Origin: Streptomyces filipinensis
Lineage (GTDB): Bacteria > Actinomycetota > Actinomycetes > Streptomycetales > Streptomycetaceae
NCBI RefSeq assembly: GCF_014649495.1
Contig: NZ_BMTD01000014.1
Coordinates: 62,001 to 126,000 of the forward strand
DNA: 64,000 nt
Reading direction: 5' to 3'
This document shows, piece after piece, positions 25,944-33,818 of the stretch. Numbering within the stretch: position 1 is the first letter of the stretch; each line of letters starts with the position of its first letter. Under the pieces are notes generated by a model. The model was given only the letters and a program-made list of their open reading frames with translations, made no database searches and was not told the origin of the DNA. The position numbers and the translations under genes were made by a program.

Positions 25944-26423
25944 GTGCGCCGCGCCGTCTGTCCCGGGTCGTTCGACCCGATCACCAACGGACATCTCGAC
26001 ATCATCGCCCGTGCCTCCCGTCTGTACGACGAGGTCTACGTCGCGGTGATGATCAACAAGTCCAAGAAGGGCCTGTTCGAGATCGACGAGCGGATCGAGC
26101 TGATCCGCGAGGTCACCGCCGACTACGCCAACGTCCGCGTCGAGGCCTTCCACGGCCTCCTCGTCGACTTCTGCAAGCAGCGCGACATCCCCGCCATCGT
26201 CAAGGGCCTGCGCGCCGTCAGCGACTTCGACTACGAGCTGCAGATGGCCCAGATGAACATCGGCCTCACCGGTGTCGAAACGCTGTTCGTGCCCACCAAC
26301 CCCACGTACAGCTTCCTCTCCTCCTCCCTGGTCAAGGAGGTCGCCGCCTGGGGCGGCGACGTCTCCCACCTGGTGCCCGCGCCGGTTCTCCAGGCCCTGA
26401 ACAAGCGCCTGCGCAAGGACTGA
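25944..26423 (+). CDS. coaD: Phosphopantetheine adenylyltransferase
   Basis: 159 residues, exactly the usual CoaD size. It adenylates 4'-phosphopantetheine in the penultimate step of coenzyme A synthesis. RRAVCPGSFDPITNGHLDI contains the nucleotidyltransferase TxGH signature, KGLRAVSDFDYE binds phosphopantetheine, and TYSFLSSSLVKE is the ISSTxxR-equivalent. GTG 25944 is preferred over ATG 25914 because GAGGGA sits 6 bases upstream and the length matches. The longer form would overlap rsmD by 4 bases. Confidence 0.95.
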   Translation: MRRAVCPGSFDPITNGHLDIIARASRLYDEVYVAVMINKSKKGLFEIDERIELIREVTADYANVRVEAFHGLLVDFCKQRDIPAIVKGLRAVSDFDYELQMAQMNIGLTGVETLFVPTNPTYSFLSSSLVKEVAAWGGDVSHLVPAPVLQALNKRLRKD

Positions 26424-26480
26424 TGGGGCTACAGTCGTCCCGTCCGTCTCCAACCCGGCTGTAGAGAGTGGCGAGCACAG

Positions 26481-27551
26481 GTGGACGTGCAGAAGAAGCT
26501 CGACGAGATCGTCTCCACGGTCTCCGGCGCCCGGTCCATGCCCATGTCGGCGTCGTGCGTGGTCAACCGCGCCGAGCTGCTCGCGCTGCTCGAAGAGGTA
26601 CGCCAGGCGCTGCCCGGCTCGCTCGCGCAGGCGCAGGAGCTGATCGGCGACCGTGAGCAGATGGTCGAGCAGGCCCGGCTGGAGGCCGAGCGGATCATCG
26701 GCAACGCCCACGCCGAACGCGGTTCGCTGATCTCCGACACCGAGATCGCCCGCCGCTCCCAGACCGAGGCCGACCGGATCCTGGCCGAGGCCCGCAAGGA
26801 GGCCGAGGAGATCCGCGCCGAGGCCGACGACTACGTCGACTCCAAGCTCGCCAACTTCGAGGTCGTCCTCACCAAGACGCTCGGCTCGGTCGGCCGTGGC
26901 CGCGAGAAGCTGCTCGGCACCGGCCCGGGCCTGGACGAGAACGGCTACGAGGACGAGGACGCCCCCGAGCGCAGCCACGACCCCGAGACCCTGCGCCACA
27001 ACGCCGACCAGTACGTCGACGCCAAGCTGGGTGCCTTCGAGGCGGTCCTCGCCAAGACGCTGGAGGCCGTCGGGCGCGGCCGGCAGAAGCTGCACGGCCG
27101 GATCGCCACGGACGACCTCGGCGCCCTCGCCGACGACTCCACGACCTTCCAGCACTCCAGCGACGCCGACTACCTCGCCGACCTCGCGGCCCTCGCCGAG
27201 CAGGACACCCCGGCCGAGCGCCCGGACCGGCAGTCGCAGCCGCAGCAGCCCTCGTACGAGCCGCAGCCGGCCTACTCCTACGACCAGCAGCAGCCGGACC
27301 CCTACGCCGGCTTCCCGCAGCAGCCCGCCTACGGGGGGCAGGACCCGTACGGCTACCAGCAGGCCGACCCCTACGCCTACCAGGGCTCCTACGACCCCCA
27401 GCAGGCCGCCTACGACCCGCAGCAGGCCCAGCAGTCCCCGCAGCACCCGACGCAGCAGGGCTACGCTCTGGACGAGACCAGCCTCTTCGACACGGGCATG
27501 ATCAGTGCGGAGCAGTTGCGGGCGTACGAGCAGGGGCGCGGGCTGCAGTGA
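26481..27551 (+). CDS. Coiled-coil protein with duplicated segment and Gln/Pro/Tyr-rich tail
   Basis: 356 residues from GTG 26481. Residues 1-130 are a long charged coiled coil of the DivIVA/ATP-synthase-b type (QARLEAERIIGNAHAERG, RKEAEEIRAEADDYVDSKL). A segment near residues 113-143 (YVDSKLANFEVVLTKTLGSV then GRGREKL) is repeated near 174-205 (YVDAKLGAFEAVLAKTLEAV then GRGRQKL). The C-terminal third is Q/P/Y-rich and probably disordered. Similar genes follow coaD in Streptomyces and are often called cell-division-initiation-like. No experimentally known function comes to mind. A role as a cytoskeletal or polar scaffold is inference. Confidence 0.8.
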   Translation: MDVQKKLDEIVSTVSGARSMPMSASCVVNRAELLALLEEVRQALPGSLAQAQELIGDREQMVEQARLEAERIIGNAHAERGSLISDTEIARRSQTEADRILAEARKEAEEIRAEADDYVDSKLANFEVVLTKTLGSVGRGREKLLGTGPGLDENGYEDEDAPERSHDPETLRHNADQYVDAKLGAFEAVLAKTLEAVGRGRQKLHGRIATDDLGALADDSTTFQHSSDADYLADLAALAEQDTPAERPDRQSQPQQPSYEPQPAYSYDQQQPDPYAGFPQQPAYGGQDPYGYQQADPYAYQGSYDPQQAAYDPQQAQQSPQHPTQQGYALDETSLFDTGMISAEQLRAYEQGRGLQ

Positions 27552-27560
27552 CGTACCGGA

Positions 27561-27590
27561 TTGGGCCCTGAGCGAAAGCTCCAGTATCCT
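27561..27590 (+). promoter_or_regulatory. Candidate promoter of the yceD-rpmF-rnc unit
   Basis: TTGGGC (27561-27566) and TATCCT (27585-27590) are 18 bases apart. A start near 27597 gives a leader of about 83 bases before ATG 27680. Confidence 0.35.
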
Positions 27591-27679
27591 GGCTCTTCGG
27601 TCGCGTGTACGTCCGCGATCACCGCTGCCCTCGGTACCGACGGGCGGCGGCCCTCCGAGCTCGAAGATCGAAAGCAGGA

Positions 27680-28330
27680 ATGGCTTCCAACGCCCGCCTC
27701 GACCACCGCAACCCCCTCGTGTTCGACACACACGAGCTGGGTCGGCGTCCTGGCGCGCTGCAGCGCCTGACCCGCACGATCGACGCTCCCGCCGATCTCG
27801 GCATCCAGGGGGTCATCGGAGTGCCGGCAGGCGCACCGGTGGAGCTCGAACTCCGGCTCGAGTCGGTCATGGAAGGGGTGCTCGTCACAGGCACCGCCCG
27901 TGCACAGGCCGAGGGGGAGTGCGTAAGGTGTCTGGAGCCGGTCGGGCAGGAGCTCGAAGCGGACTTCCAGGAACTGTTCTCGTACCCTGACGCCGACGAC
28001 CGGGGCCGCGTGATCGCGGAACCGGGCGACGACGCCGAGGACGACGAGGACAGGTTCTTCATCGAGGACGGACTCTTCGACCTCGAACCTCTGCTGCGCG
28101 ATGCGGTGGTGCTCGCACTGCCGATGCAGCCGGTGTGCCAGGAAGACTGCCCGGGTCTGTGCTCCGAGTGCGGAGCGCGGCTCGCGGACGACCCGGACCA
28201 CCATCACGACGCCGTCGACATCCGTTGGGCGGCTTTGCAGGGACTCGCCGGTTCACTCGAAGACGGCGAGAAGGACGAGATGAGCGGCGCTGACGCGGAA
28301 GCGGGCGTCGACGAGAAGCAGGAGAAGTAG
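27680..28330 (+). CDS. YceD/DUF177 family protein
   Basis: 216 residues. Matches DUF177: an early LDHRNPLVFDTHELGRRPG, the central GECVRCLEPV, and the C-terminal cysteine cluster CQEDCPGLCSECG, which probably binds metal. YceD proteins are almost always encoded directly before rpmF, as here, and have been linked to 23S rRNA accumulation in plants and bacteria. ATG 27680 follows AAAGCAGGA. The last 30 residues are acidic and variable. rpmF starts 2 bases after the stop. Confidence 0.88.
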   Translation: MASNARLDHRNPLVFDTHELGRRPGALQRLTRTIDAPADLGIQGVIGVPAGAPVELELRLESVMEGVLVTGTARAQAEGECVRCLEPVGQELEADFQELFSYPDADDRGRVIAEPGDDAEDDEDRFFIEDGLFDLEPLLRDAVVLALPMQPVCQEDCPGLCSECGARLADDPDHHHDAVDIRWAALQGLAGSLEDGEKDEMSGADAEAGVDEKQEK

Positions 28331-28332
28331 CC

Positions 28333-28506
28333 GTGGCTGTTCCGAAGCGGAAGATGTCGCGCAGCAACACGCGCCACCGCCGGTCGCAGTGGAAGGCTGC
28401 GGTCCCCACCCTGGTTGCGTGCGAGCGCTGCCACGAGCCCAAGCAGCAGCACATCGCGTGCCCGTCTTGCGGCACCTACAACAAGCGCCAGGTCCTCGAA
28501 GTCTGA
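28333..28506 (+). CDS. rpmF: 50S ribosomal protein L32
   Basis: 57 residues from GTG 28333. Starts VAVPKRKMSRSNTRHRRSQW, the invariant L32 N-terminus, and has two cysteine pairs (CERC and CPSC) forming a zinc ribbon. Stop TGA 28504-28506. It sits between yceD (2-base gap) and rnc, the order conserved across bacteria. Confidence 0.96.
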   Translation: MAVPKRKMSRSNTRHRRSQWKAAVPTLVACERCHEPKQQHIACPSCGTYNKRQVLEV

Positions 28507-28526
28507 GCGGGCTGGTGAGAGGCACT

Positions 28527-29372
28527 GTGTCCAGTCCCAAGAAGGCGGAAGACGCCAAGGCGGACGCACCCGCCAAGAAGAAGGCGGACAACACGGCCTC
28601 GTCCCACACGCTTCTGGAAGGGCGGCTCGGCTACCAGGTCGAGTCCGCCCTTCTGGTGCGCGCGCTGACCCACCGTTCCTACGCGTACGAGAACGGCGGT
28701 CTGCCGACGAACGAGCGGCTGGAGTTCCTCGGTGACTCCGTCCTCGGCCTCGTCGTCACGGACACGCTGTACCGAACCCACCCCGACCTGCCCGAAGGCC
28801 AGCTGGCCAAGCTGCGGGCCGCGGTGGTCAACTCGCGTGCGCTGGCGGAGGTCGGGCGTGGCCTCGACCTGGGCTCCTTCATCCGGCTCGGCCGCGGTGA
28901 AGAGGGCACGGGCGGCCGGGACAAGGCGTCCATTCTCGCCGACACCCTGGAAGCGGTGATCGGCGCGGTCTATCTCGACCAGGGCCTCGACTCGGCGTCC
29001 GAGCTGGTGCACCGGCTCTTCGACCCGCTGATCGAGAAGTCCTCGAACCTCGGTGCCGGCCTGGACTGGAAGACCAGTCTCCAGGAGCTGACCGCGACCG
29101 AAGGACTCGGTGTGCCCGAGTACCTGGTCACGGAGACCGGACCCGATCACGAGAAGACCTTCACTGCTGCCGCCCGCGTCGGAGGCGTCTCGTACGGCAC
29201 CGGCACCGGCCGCAGCAAGAAGGAGGCGGAGCAGCAGGCCGCGGAGTCCGCCTGGCGGGCCATCAAGGCCGCCGCGGACGAGCGCGCCAAGGCAGCCAAG
29301 GAGGCCGAGCAGGCCGCCGAGGAGGCCAAGGAAGCCGTCAAGGACGGCGAGTCCTCGTCCGCCCCCGCCTGA
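28527..29372 (+). CDS. rnc: Ribonuclease III (AbsB homologue)
   Basis: 281 residues. The nuclease domain has the signature NERLEFLGDSVLGLVV and the second metal site DTLEAVIGAVYLD. The double-stranded-RNA-binding domain follows (DWKTSLQELTA to GRSKKEAEQQAA). The C-terminal 35 residues are an Ala/Lys/Glu-rich helix. It processes rRNA and cleaves mRNAs. In S. coelicolor the orthologue AbsB globally controls antibiotic production. GTG 28527 is preferred because GAGAGG lies 4-5 bases upstream. GTG 28515 is an alternative. The unit ends in a 15-bp hairpin. Confidence 0.95.
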   Translation: MSSPKKAEDAKADAPAKKKADNTASSHTLLEGRLGYQVESALLVRALTHRSYAYENGGLPTNERLEFLGDSVLGLVVTDTLYRTHPDLPEGQLAKLRAAVVNSRALAEVGRGLDLGSFIRLGRGEEGTGGRDKASILADTLEAVIGAVYLDQGLDSASELVHRLFDPLIEKSSNLGAGLDWKTSLQELTATEGLGVPEYLVTETGPDHEKTFTAAARVGGVSYGTGTGRSKKEAEQQAAESAWRAIKAAADERAKAAKEAEQAAEEAKEAVKDGESSSAPA

Positions 29373-29384
29373 CCCACAACAGCG

Positions 29385-29426
29385 CCGAGCGCCCGCCCCG
29401 CCGTTCCCGGTGGGGCGGGCGCTCGG
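29385..29426 (+). terminator. Terminator after rnc
   Basis: Perfect 15-bp GC-rich stem (29385-29399 with 29412-29426) with a 12-base loop that can pair further. It lies 13 bases after the rnc stop and 29 bases before mutM. Confidence 0.75.
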
Positions 29427-29454
29427 CTCGTCCACCGCTTCGTACGGGGGTCCC

Positions 29455-30315
29455 ATGCCCGAGTTGCCCGAGGTCGAGGTCGTCCGGCGTGGCCTCGCGC
29501 GCTGGGTCGCCCACCGCACCGTCGCCGAGGTCGAGGTGCTGCACCCGCGCGCCGTGCGCCGGCACATCGCGGGCGCGGACGACTTCGCGCACCGGCTCAA
29601 GGGCCATCACATCGGCACCCCCAGCCGCCGCGGCAAGTACCTGTGGCTGCCGCTGGAGGAGACCAACCAGTCCGTCCTCGCCCACCTCGGCATGAGCGGC
29701 CAGCTGCTGGTGCAGCCCGTTCGGACGCCGGACGAGAAGCACCTGCGCATCCGGGTCCGGTTCGCCGACTCCCTGGGCACCGAGCTCCGGTTCGTCGACC
29801 AGCGCACCTTCGGCGGGCTGTCGCTGCACGACAACACCCCCGACGGCCTGCCCGACGTCATCGCGCACATCGCCCGCGACCCCCTCGATCCGCTGTTCGA
29901 CGACGAGGCCTTCCACCAGGCACTGCGCCGCAAGCGGACCACCATCAAGCGCGCCCTGCTGGACCAGTCGCTGATCAGCGGGGTCGGCAACATCTACGCG
30001 GACGAGGCGCTGTGGCGCTCCCGCATCCACTACGAGCGCCCCACGGCGAACTTCACCCGCCCGGTCACGACGGCGCTCCTCGGCCATGTCCGGGACGTGA
30101 TGAACGCGGCCCTCGCCGTCGGCGGCACCAGCTTCGACAGCCTGTACGTCAACGTCAACGGCGAGTCCGGCTACTTCGACCGGTCCCTGGACGCCTACGG
30201 CCGCGAGGGCCTGCCCTGCAAGCGGTGCGGCACGCCGATGCGCCGGCGCCCCTGGATGAACCGGTCCAGCTACTTCTGCCCGAAGTGTCAGAGGGCGCCG
30301 CGCGTCTCGTCGTAA
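29455..30315 (+). CDS. mutM: Formamidopyrimidine-DNA glycosylase
   Basis: 286 residues. It removes 8-oxoguanine and ring-opened purines and nicks the site. MPELPEVE puts the catalytic proline at position 2 and Glu3 in place. SRRGKYLWLPL has the conserved lysine, and SGVGNIYADEALW precedes the helix-two-turn-helix. The C-terminal zinc finger is CKRCGTPMRR then FCPKCQR. Its last 28 bases overlap the convergent HxlR gene. It follows rnc as in S. coelicolor. Confidence 0.96.
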   Translation: MPELPEVEVVRRGLARWVAHRTVAEVEVLHPRAVRRHIAGADDFAHRLKGHHIGTPSRRGKYLWLPLEETNQSVLAHLGMSGQLLVQPVRTPDEKHLRIRVRFADSLGTELRFVDQRTFGGLSLHDNTPDGLPDVIAHIARDPLDPLFDDEAFHQALRRKRTTIKRALLDQSLISGVGNIYADEALWRSRIHYERPTANFTRPVTTALLGHVRDVMNAALAVGGTSFDSLYVNVNGESGYFDRSLDAYGREGLPCKRCGTPMRRRPWMNRSSYFCPKCQRAPRVSS

Positions 30316-30698
30316 CGCGCGCGTGCCGCGAGGACGTCGTCCATGGCGCCCTCCACGCAGTGGATGAGCGCCAGCAGACGCTCGGTGACCTGTCGGCCCA
30401 GCGGGGTCAGCTCGTAGTCCACGCGCGGCGGGTTCGTCGGCTGTGCCTCGCGGTGCACCAGACCGTCGCGTTCCAGCGCGTGCAGCGTCTGGGACAGCAT
30501 CTTCTCGCTCACGCCGTCCACGCGGCGGCGCAGCTCGTTGAAGCGCAGCGAGCCCTCGTACAGCGCGCCGAGCGTCAGTCCGCCCCAGCGGCCCGTGACG
30601 TGCTCCAGCGTGCCGCGGGACGGGCAGGACTTGGCGAAGACGTTGTAGGCCAGGTCGTCGTGCGCCTGGTCGTCCTGGTCCTGGGTGGTGGCGGTCAT
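30288..30698 (-). CDS. HxlR-family winged-helix regulator
   Basis: 136 residues. The HxlR core is clear: CPSRGTLEHVTGRWGGLTLGAL with the conserved N-terminal cysteine, LRFNELRRRVDGVSEKMLSQ as recognition helix, and PPRVDYELTPLG as wing. The cysteine suggests redox or electrophile sensing as in HypR/QorR relatives. It is divergent from a flavodoxin-type quinone reductase with a perfect operator-like repeat between them, so it probably represses that gene and itself. The C-terminus overlaps mutM on the other strand by 28 bases. Confidence 0.92.
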   Translation of the reverse strand: MTATTQDQDDQAHDDLAYNVFAKSCPSRGTLEHVTGRWGGLTLGALYEGSLRFNELRRRVDGVSEKMLSQTLHALERDGLVHREAQPTNPPRVDYELTPLGRQVTERLLALIHCVEGAMDDVLAARARYDETRGAL

Positions 30699-30737
30699 GG
30701 GACAAGGGTACGCGGGCGCAGCGCTAACCACTAGCTT

Positions 30738-30758
30738 GCACTAACTGGAGGTTAGTGC
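30738..30758. promoter_or_regulatory. Probable HxlR operator
   Basis: GCACTAAC-TGGAG-GTTAGTGC is a perfect 8-5-8 inverted repeat, 40 bases from the regulator start and 60 bases from the flavodoxin start. A second weaker dyad GCTA-ACCAC-TAGC lies at 30723-30735. Confidence 0.65.
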
Positions 30759-30817
30759 TTTCCTGAAGTCACTGCTCTTGAGCTGCCCATCCGAGCCCAC
30801 CCGTTCGAGGAGCCTCT

Positions 30818-31402
30818 GTGACCACCCCTGTCGTTTCCATCGCCTACCACTCCGGCTTCGGCCACACCGCCGTCCTCGCCGAGGCCGTCCGTGCCGGGGC
30901 CGCCGACGCGGGTGCCGAGGTGCACCTGATCAAGGTCGACGAGATCACCGACGACCAGTGGGAGACGCTGGACCGCTCCGACGCGATCGTCTTCGGCTCG
31001 CCCACCTACATGGGCACCGCCTCCGGTGCCTTCCACGTCTTCGCCGAGGCGACCTCCAAGCGCTGGTTCGGCCAGGACTGGAAGGACAAGCTGGCCGCCG
31101 GCTTCACCAACTCGGCCTCCAAGAGCGGCGACAAGCTGCACACCCTGCAGTTCTTCCAGACGCTCGCCGCCCAGCACGGCATGACCTGGGTGAACCTCGG
31201 CCTGCTCCCCGGCTGGAACGCGAGCACCGCATCCGAGAACGACCTCAACCGCCTCGGCTTCTTCGCCGGCGCCGCCGCCCAGAGCAACAACGACCAGGGC
31301 CCCGAGGGCGTCCACAAGGCGGACGTCGCCACCGCCGAGCACCTCGGCCGCCGGGTCACCGAGACGGCGAAGGTCTTCGCCCGGGGACGGGCCGCCGCCT
31401 GA
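30818..31402 (+). CDS. Flavodoxin-family NAD(P)H:quinone oxidoreductase
   Basis: 194 residues. The FMN phosphate loop SIAYHSGFGHTAVLAEAV at the N-terminus, the GSPTYMGTASGAFHVF segment, and AGFTNSASKSGDK match WrbA/flavodoxin-like reductases. These reduce quinones by two electrons, avoiding semiquinones. GTG 30818 follows GAGGAG at 5 bases. The divergent HxlR regulator and operator suggest induction by quinones or electrophiles. Confidence 0.88.
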   Translation: MTTPVVSIAYHSGFGHTAVLAEAVRAGAADAGAEVHLIKVDEITDDQWETLDRSDAIVFGSPTYMGTASGAFHVFAEATSKRWFGQDWKDKLAAGFTNSASKSGDKLHTLQFFQTLAAQHGMTWVNLGLLPGWNASTASENDLNRLGFFAGAAAQSNNDQGPEGVHKADVATAEHLGRRVTETAKVFARGRAAA

Positions 31403-31415
31403 GCGAACCCTGGAC

Positions 31416-31469
31416 CGGCCGCCGCCGGTCACCGCCGACTCGACCGTCGGTGGTGACCGGCGGCGGCCG
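31416..31469 (+). terminator. Terminator after the flavodoxin gene
   Basis: An 18-bp perfect stem (31416-31433 with 31452-31469); its loop can form a further short stem. Apart from this hairpin I see nothing in the gap 31403-31726. Confidence 0.75.
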
Positions 31470-31726
31470 TCTGCATGCCGCGGGCGCCGGTTGCACCATC
31501 GGACGTGCCGCGGAGGGCTGTAAGGCGTCGGTCGTGGGTCGCCGGCGAGCACCCTCCGACGGCCCCGGGACGGCCCGGCCGGGCGAGCGCGGCGGGCCCT
31601 CGGTGCGTCCGTGGTGGTCGGCGCCGGTCGTCGTCGGCCGCCCTCGGACGGCCCGAAGACCGTCCCAGGGTGCCGGGTCAGGGCCCTCGACGCCAGGGTT
31701 CCGGGGTGTCTGGAACCATGCCGGTC

Positions 31727-31999
31727 ATGAGCACGTGGACGTCCATGGCCGTGGCGGAGCAGGCGCTGCTGCGCCGAGCCATGCAGAAGCACCAACTGGC
31801 CGGCATGGTGCAGTACTACGGAGCGGCGCTGCGCTGGGCCGGTGACTCTGAGGCCCAGCCCCCGCGTAGCTACACGCAGGGGGAAGCGCGGGAGCTGGCG
31901 CCCCGGCTGGCCGAGGCGGCCTTGGGCCTGGTCGAGCGGGGGCGGCTGGATGTCCGCCAGGTGTCCGGACCGTGGTCCGATCCTTCCGCCCGGTCTTGA
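31727..31999 (+). CDS. Small hypothetical protein in accessory region
   Basis: 90 residues from ATG 31727 (ATG 31718 also possible). Starts MSTWTSMAVAEQALLRRAMQ and is helical, with no recognised domain. Its 3' end overlaps the next small gene by 28 bases. Located between the flavodoxin terminator and an integrase remnant, so it may be cargo of a decayed mobile element. Function unknown. Confidence 0.45.
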   Translation: MSTWTSMAVAEQALLRRAMQKHQLAGMVQYYGAALRWAGDSEAQPPRSYTQGEARELAPRLAEAALGLVERGRLDVRQVSGPWSDPSARS

Positions 32000-32217
32000 A
32001 CCGCCGGGAGCTGCATGGGGTGCTGACCGACCCGGACCAGTGGATCCCGACCGAGTCATCCCCGGACCGTATCTGGCTGTCGGTGCCAGAGGCCGTCGAC
32101 GCACGTTTCAGGGCCGACGCCTTGCCGGCGCCGCAGTCGGGCGGATTCCCGCCCGCGGAGGAGCGGACTGCGGTCGAGGAGGAGCTGCTGGTCGGCCTGG
32201 GGGCCTGGCGTGCCTGA
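31972..32217 (+). CDS. Small hypothetical protein in accessory region
   Basis: 81 residues from GTG 31972. The sequence (SFRPVLNRRELHGVLTDPDQ, then SPDRIWLSVPEAVDARFRAD) looks like a folded small protein but matches nothing I recognise. It overlaps the previous gene by 28 bases in another frame. The overlap could mean coupling, or one older gene split by a frameshift. Confidence 0.45.
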   Translation: MVRSFRPVLNRRELHGVLTDPDQWIPTESSPDRIWLSVPEAVDARFRADALPAPQSGGFPPAEERTAVEEELLVGLGAWRA

Positions 32218-32308
32218 CCACCACCGCCCATCATGCTGAACGAGCGCCCCCGCGCGGAGGGGTGGCCCGAGCGGGGAGGCTCGCGCCACCGGCACCAGGG
32301 GGCTGCCG

Positions 32309-32488
32309 CGGGATCGGAACCGCTTCAACGACCGCGTCTGGCGGCCGGCACTTCGGGCGGCGGGTGCCGAGACCGGGCGGGACAACGGCATGAACGCGCT
32401 GCGGCACTTCTACGCCTCGGTGCTGCTGGACGCGGGGGAGGGCATCAAGGCTCTCAGTGAGTACCTGGGCCACCACGACGCCGCCTGA
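32309..32488 (+). pseudogene. Tyrosine integrase fragment (C-terminal part)
   Basis: In this frame 59 codons read RDRNRFNDRVWRPALRAAGA, then NGMNALRHFYASVLLDAGEG and KALSEYLGHHDAA, then stop. This is the catalytic-domain end of a Streptomyces-type tyrosine recombinase: the R-H-x-x-H region (ALRHFYAS) and the LGH motif are present. It stops just where the family continues to the catalytic tyrosine (usually a TYTHLM-type segment), so it lacks that residue. There is no start codon or N-terminal domain. It is a remnant of an excised or decayed integrative element. Confidence 0.8.
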
Positions 32489-32500
32489 CCTGCGGTTGTC

Positions 32501-33637
32501 TCAGTACCCGAAGTCCTGGGTCCACCAAGGGCCGCCGGGACCGAAGTGGACGCCGACTCCGAGGGTCTTGAAGTCGCAGTTCAGGATGTTGGCGCGGTGG
32601 CCGGGGCTGTTCATCCAGGCCTGTACCACGGCCGCCGCGTCGGCCTGGCCGCGGGCGATGTTCTCGCCGCCGAGGTCGGTGACGCCGGCCGCCGCGGCCC
32701 GGTCCCACGGCGTCTTGCCGTTGGGGTCCGTGTGGTCGAAGAAGTCCCGCGCCGCCATGTCGTCGCTGAACGACTCGGCCAGCCGGGTCAGCGAGGAGTT
32801 CGCCGCCAGCGGGCTGCACCCGACCTTCGCCCGCTCCTGGTTGACCAGCTTGAGCACCTCCGCCTCGGCGGCGGCCCGCGCCGAGACGGTCACCGGTGCG
32901 GAACTCGCCGTGGGCTTCCTGGGCGTCTTGGGTGACATGGTCGCCGCGGGCGACGGGGCGTGGGTCGTCTTCCGCCGGGACGGCGTGGTGGTCGGCGCCG
33001 GCTCCTCGGACGCGGTCTTCGACGGGCCGGGCGTGGGGGAGACCGATTTCGAGGCCGACGCGGAGACGGACGGGCGCGGGGACTCCGGGCCCACCGGGTT
33101 CCGGCCGGTGCCGGTGCCCGTGCCGCGCTCGCCGGTGTCGGCGCTGCCCGAGGTGCCGCCCTGCTCCGCGGCCGTGTTGCTCGGTGTGCCCGCCGCCTGC
33201 ACCCGCTCGCCGCCGGCGGTCTCCGTGGTGCCGCCGAGCTTGTAGTTCTGCAGACCCGGCACCACGCCCGTGGCCACCGCGGCCGTACCGAGGGCGACGG
33301 CCGCGGACACCCCGAGCAGGCCCGTGCGGACCGGCTTTCCGGCCCTCTTCCGGCGCCGGGGGCCGGGGGAGGGGGCGCCGGCCGGCGGGAAGCCGCCGCC
33401 CGCGGAGCCTTCGGCCGCCGGGCCGCCGTCGCCCGCCGCGAACAGATAGGCGTGGGCCCTGGCGGTCTCCTCGGCGTAGGCCTCCGGGTTCAGATACGGC
33501 GCGATGCCCCTGGGCGCCCGATCCGCGTACCAGTCCTGAGGGTCCCCGCTCCCGGTGGCGGAGCGCTCCGTACGTATGCCCTCCGTGGCGCGGCCCGAGG
33601 CGGCGCGGCCGGCGGCGATGCGTCGGTGGCGTCCCAT
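32501..33637 (-). CDS. Membrane-anchored CAP/SCP-domain protein
   Basis: 378 residues. Residues 1-102 are a charged, disordered cytoplasmic tail. A single membrane segment is at 103-125 (VRTGLLGVSAAVALGTAAVA). A Ser/Thr/Pro-rich stalk follows, then a CAP domain from about 257 to the end with FFDHTDPNGKTPWDR, GGENIARG and SPGHRANILN, including the conserved histidines and glutamate. Bacterial CAP (YkwD-type) proteins are extracellular and of unclear activity. ATG 33637 is chosen because AGAGG precedes it. An upstream extension is possible but runs toward a 20-bp palindrome. It ends 12 bases from the integrase remnant. Confidence 0.85.
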   Translation of the reverse strand: MGRHRRIAAGRAASGRATEGIRTERSATGSGDPQDWYADRAPRGIAPYLNPEAYAEETARAHAYLFAAGDGGPAAEGSAGGGFPPAGAPSPGPRRRKRAGKPVRTGLLGVSAAVALGTAAVATGVVPGLQNYKLGGTTETAGGERVQAAGTPSNTAAEQGGTSGSADTGERGTGTGTGRNPVGPESPRPSVSASASKSVSPTPGPSKTASEEPAPTTTPSRRKTTHAPSPAATMSPKTPRKPTASSAPVTVSARAAAEAEVLKLVNQERAKVGCSPLAANSSLTRLAESFSDDMAARDFFDHTDPNGKTPWDRAAAAGVTDLGGENIARGQADAAAVVQAWMNSPGHRANILNCDFKTLGVGVHFGPGGPWWTQDFGY

Positions 33638-33709
33638 GTCCCTGACCTCTTCTCGTCCTCGCGGTCGGCCGGGAGCCTGCGCGGCGAGTGACTCCTTCTG
33701 GCCAACCCG

Positions 33710-33729
33710 ACTCACTCGATCGAGTGAGT
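33710..33729. promoter_or_regulatory. Perfect 20-bp palindrome
   Basis: ACTCACTCGATCGAGTGAGT reads the same on both strands. It lies 73 bases upstream of the CAP gene and 90 bases upstream of acylphosphatase, followed by AT-rich TTTCATATGAGATGCAT. Size and symmetry suit a TetR- or GntR-type operator. The regulator is not in the neighbourhood. Confidence 0.6.
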
Positions 33730-33818
33730 TTCATATGAGATGCATTGGCTCGGGACGGTACCCCATGCCGCCGGAGGACGATGTGTGCTGAGCGACACCG
33801 CCCGGTTAGGTTGCCCCC

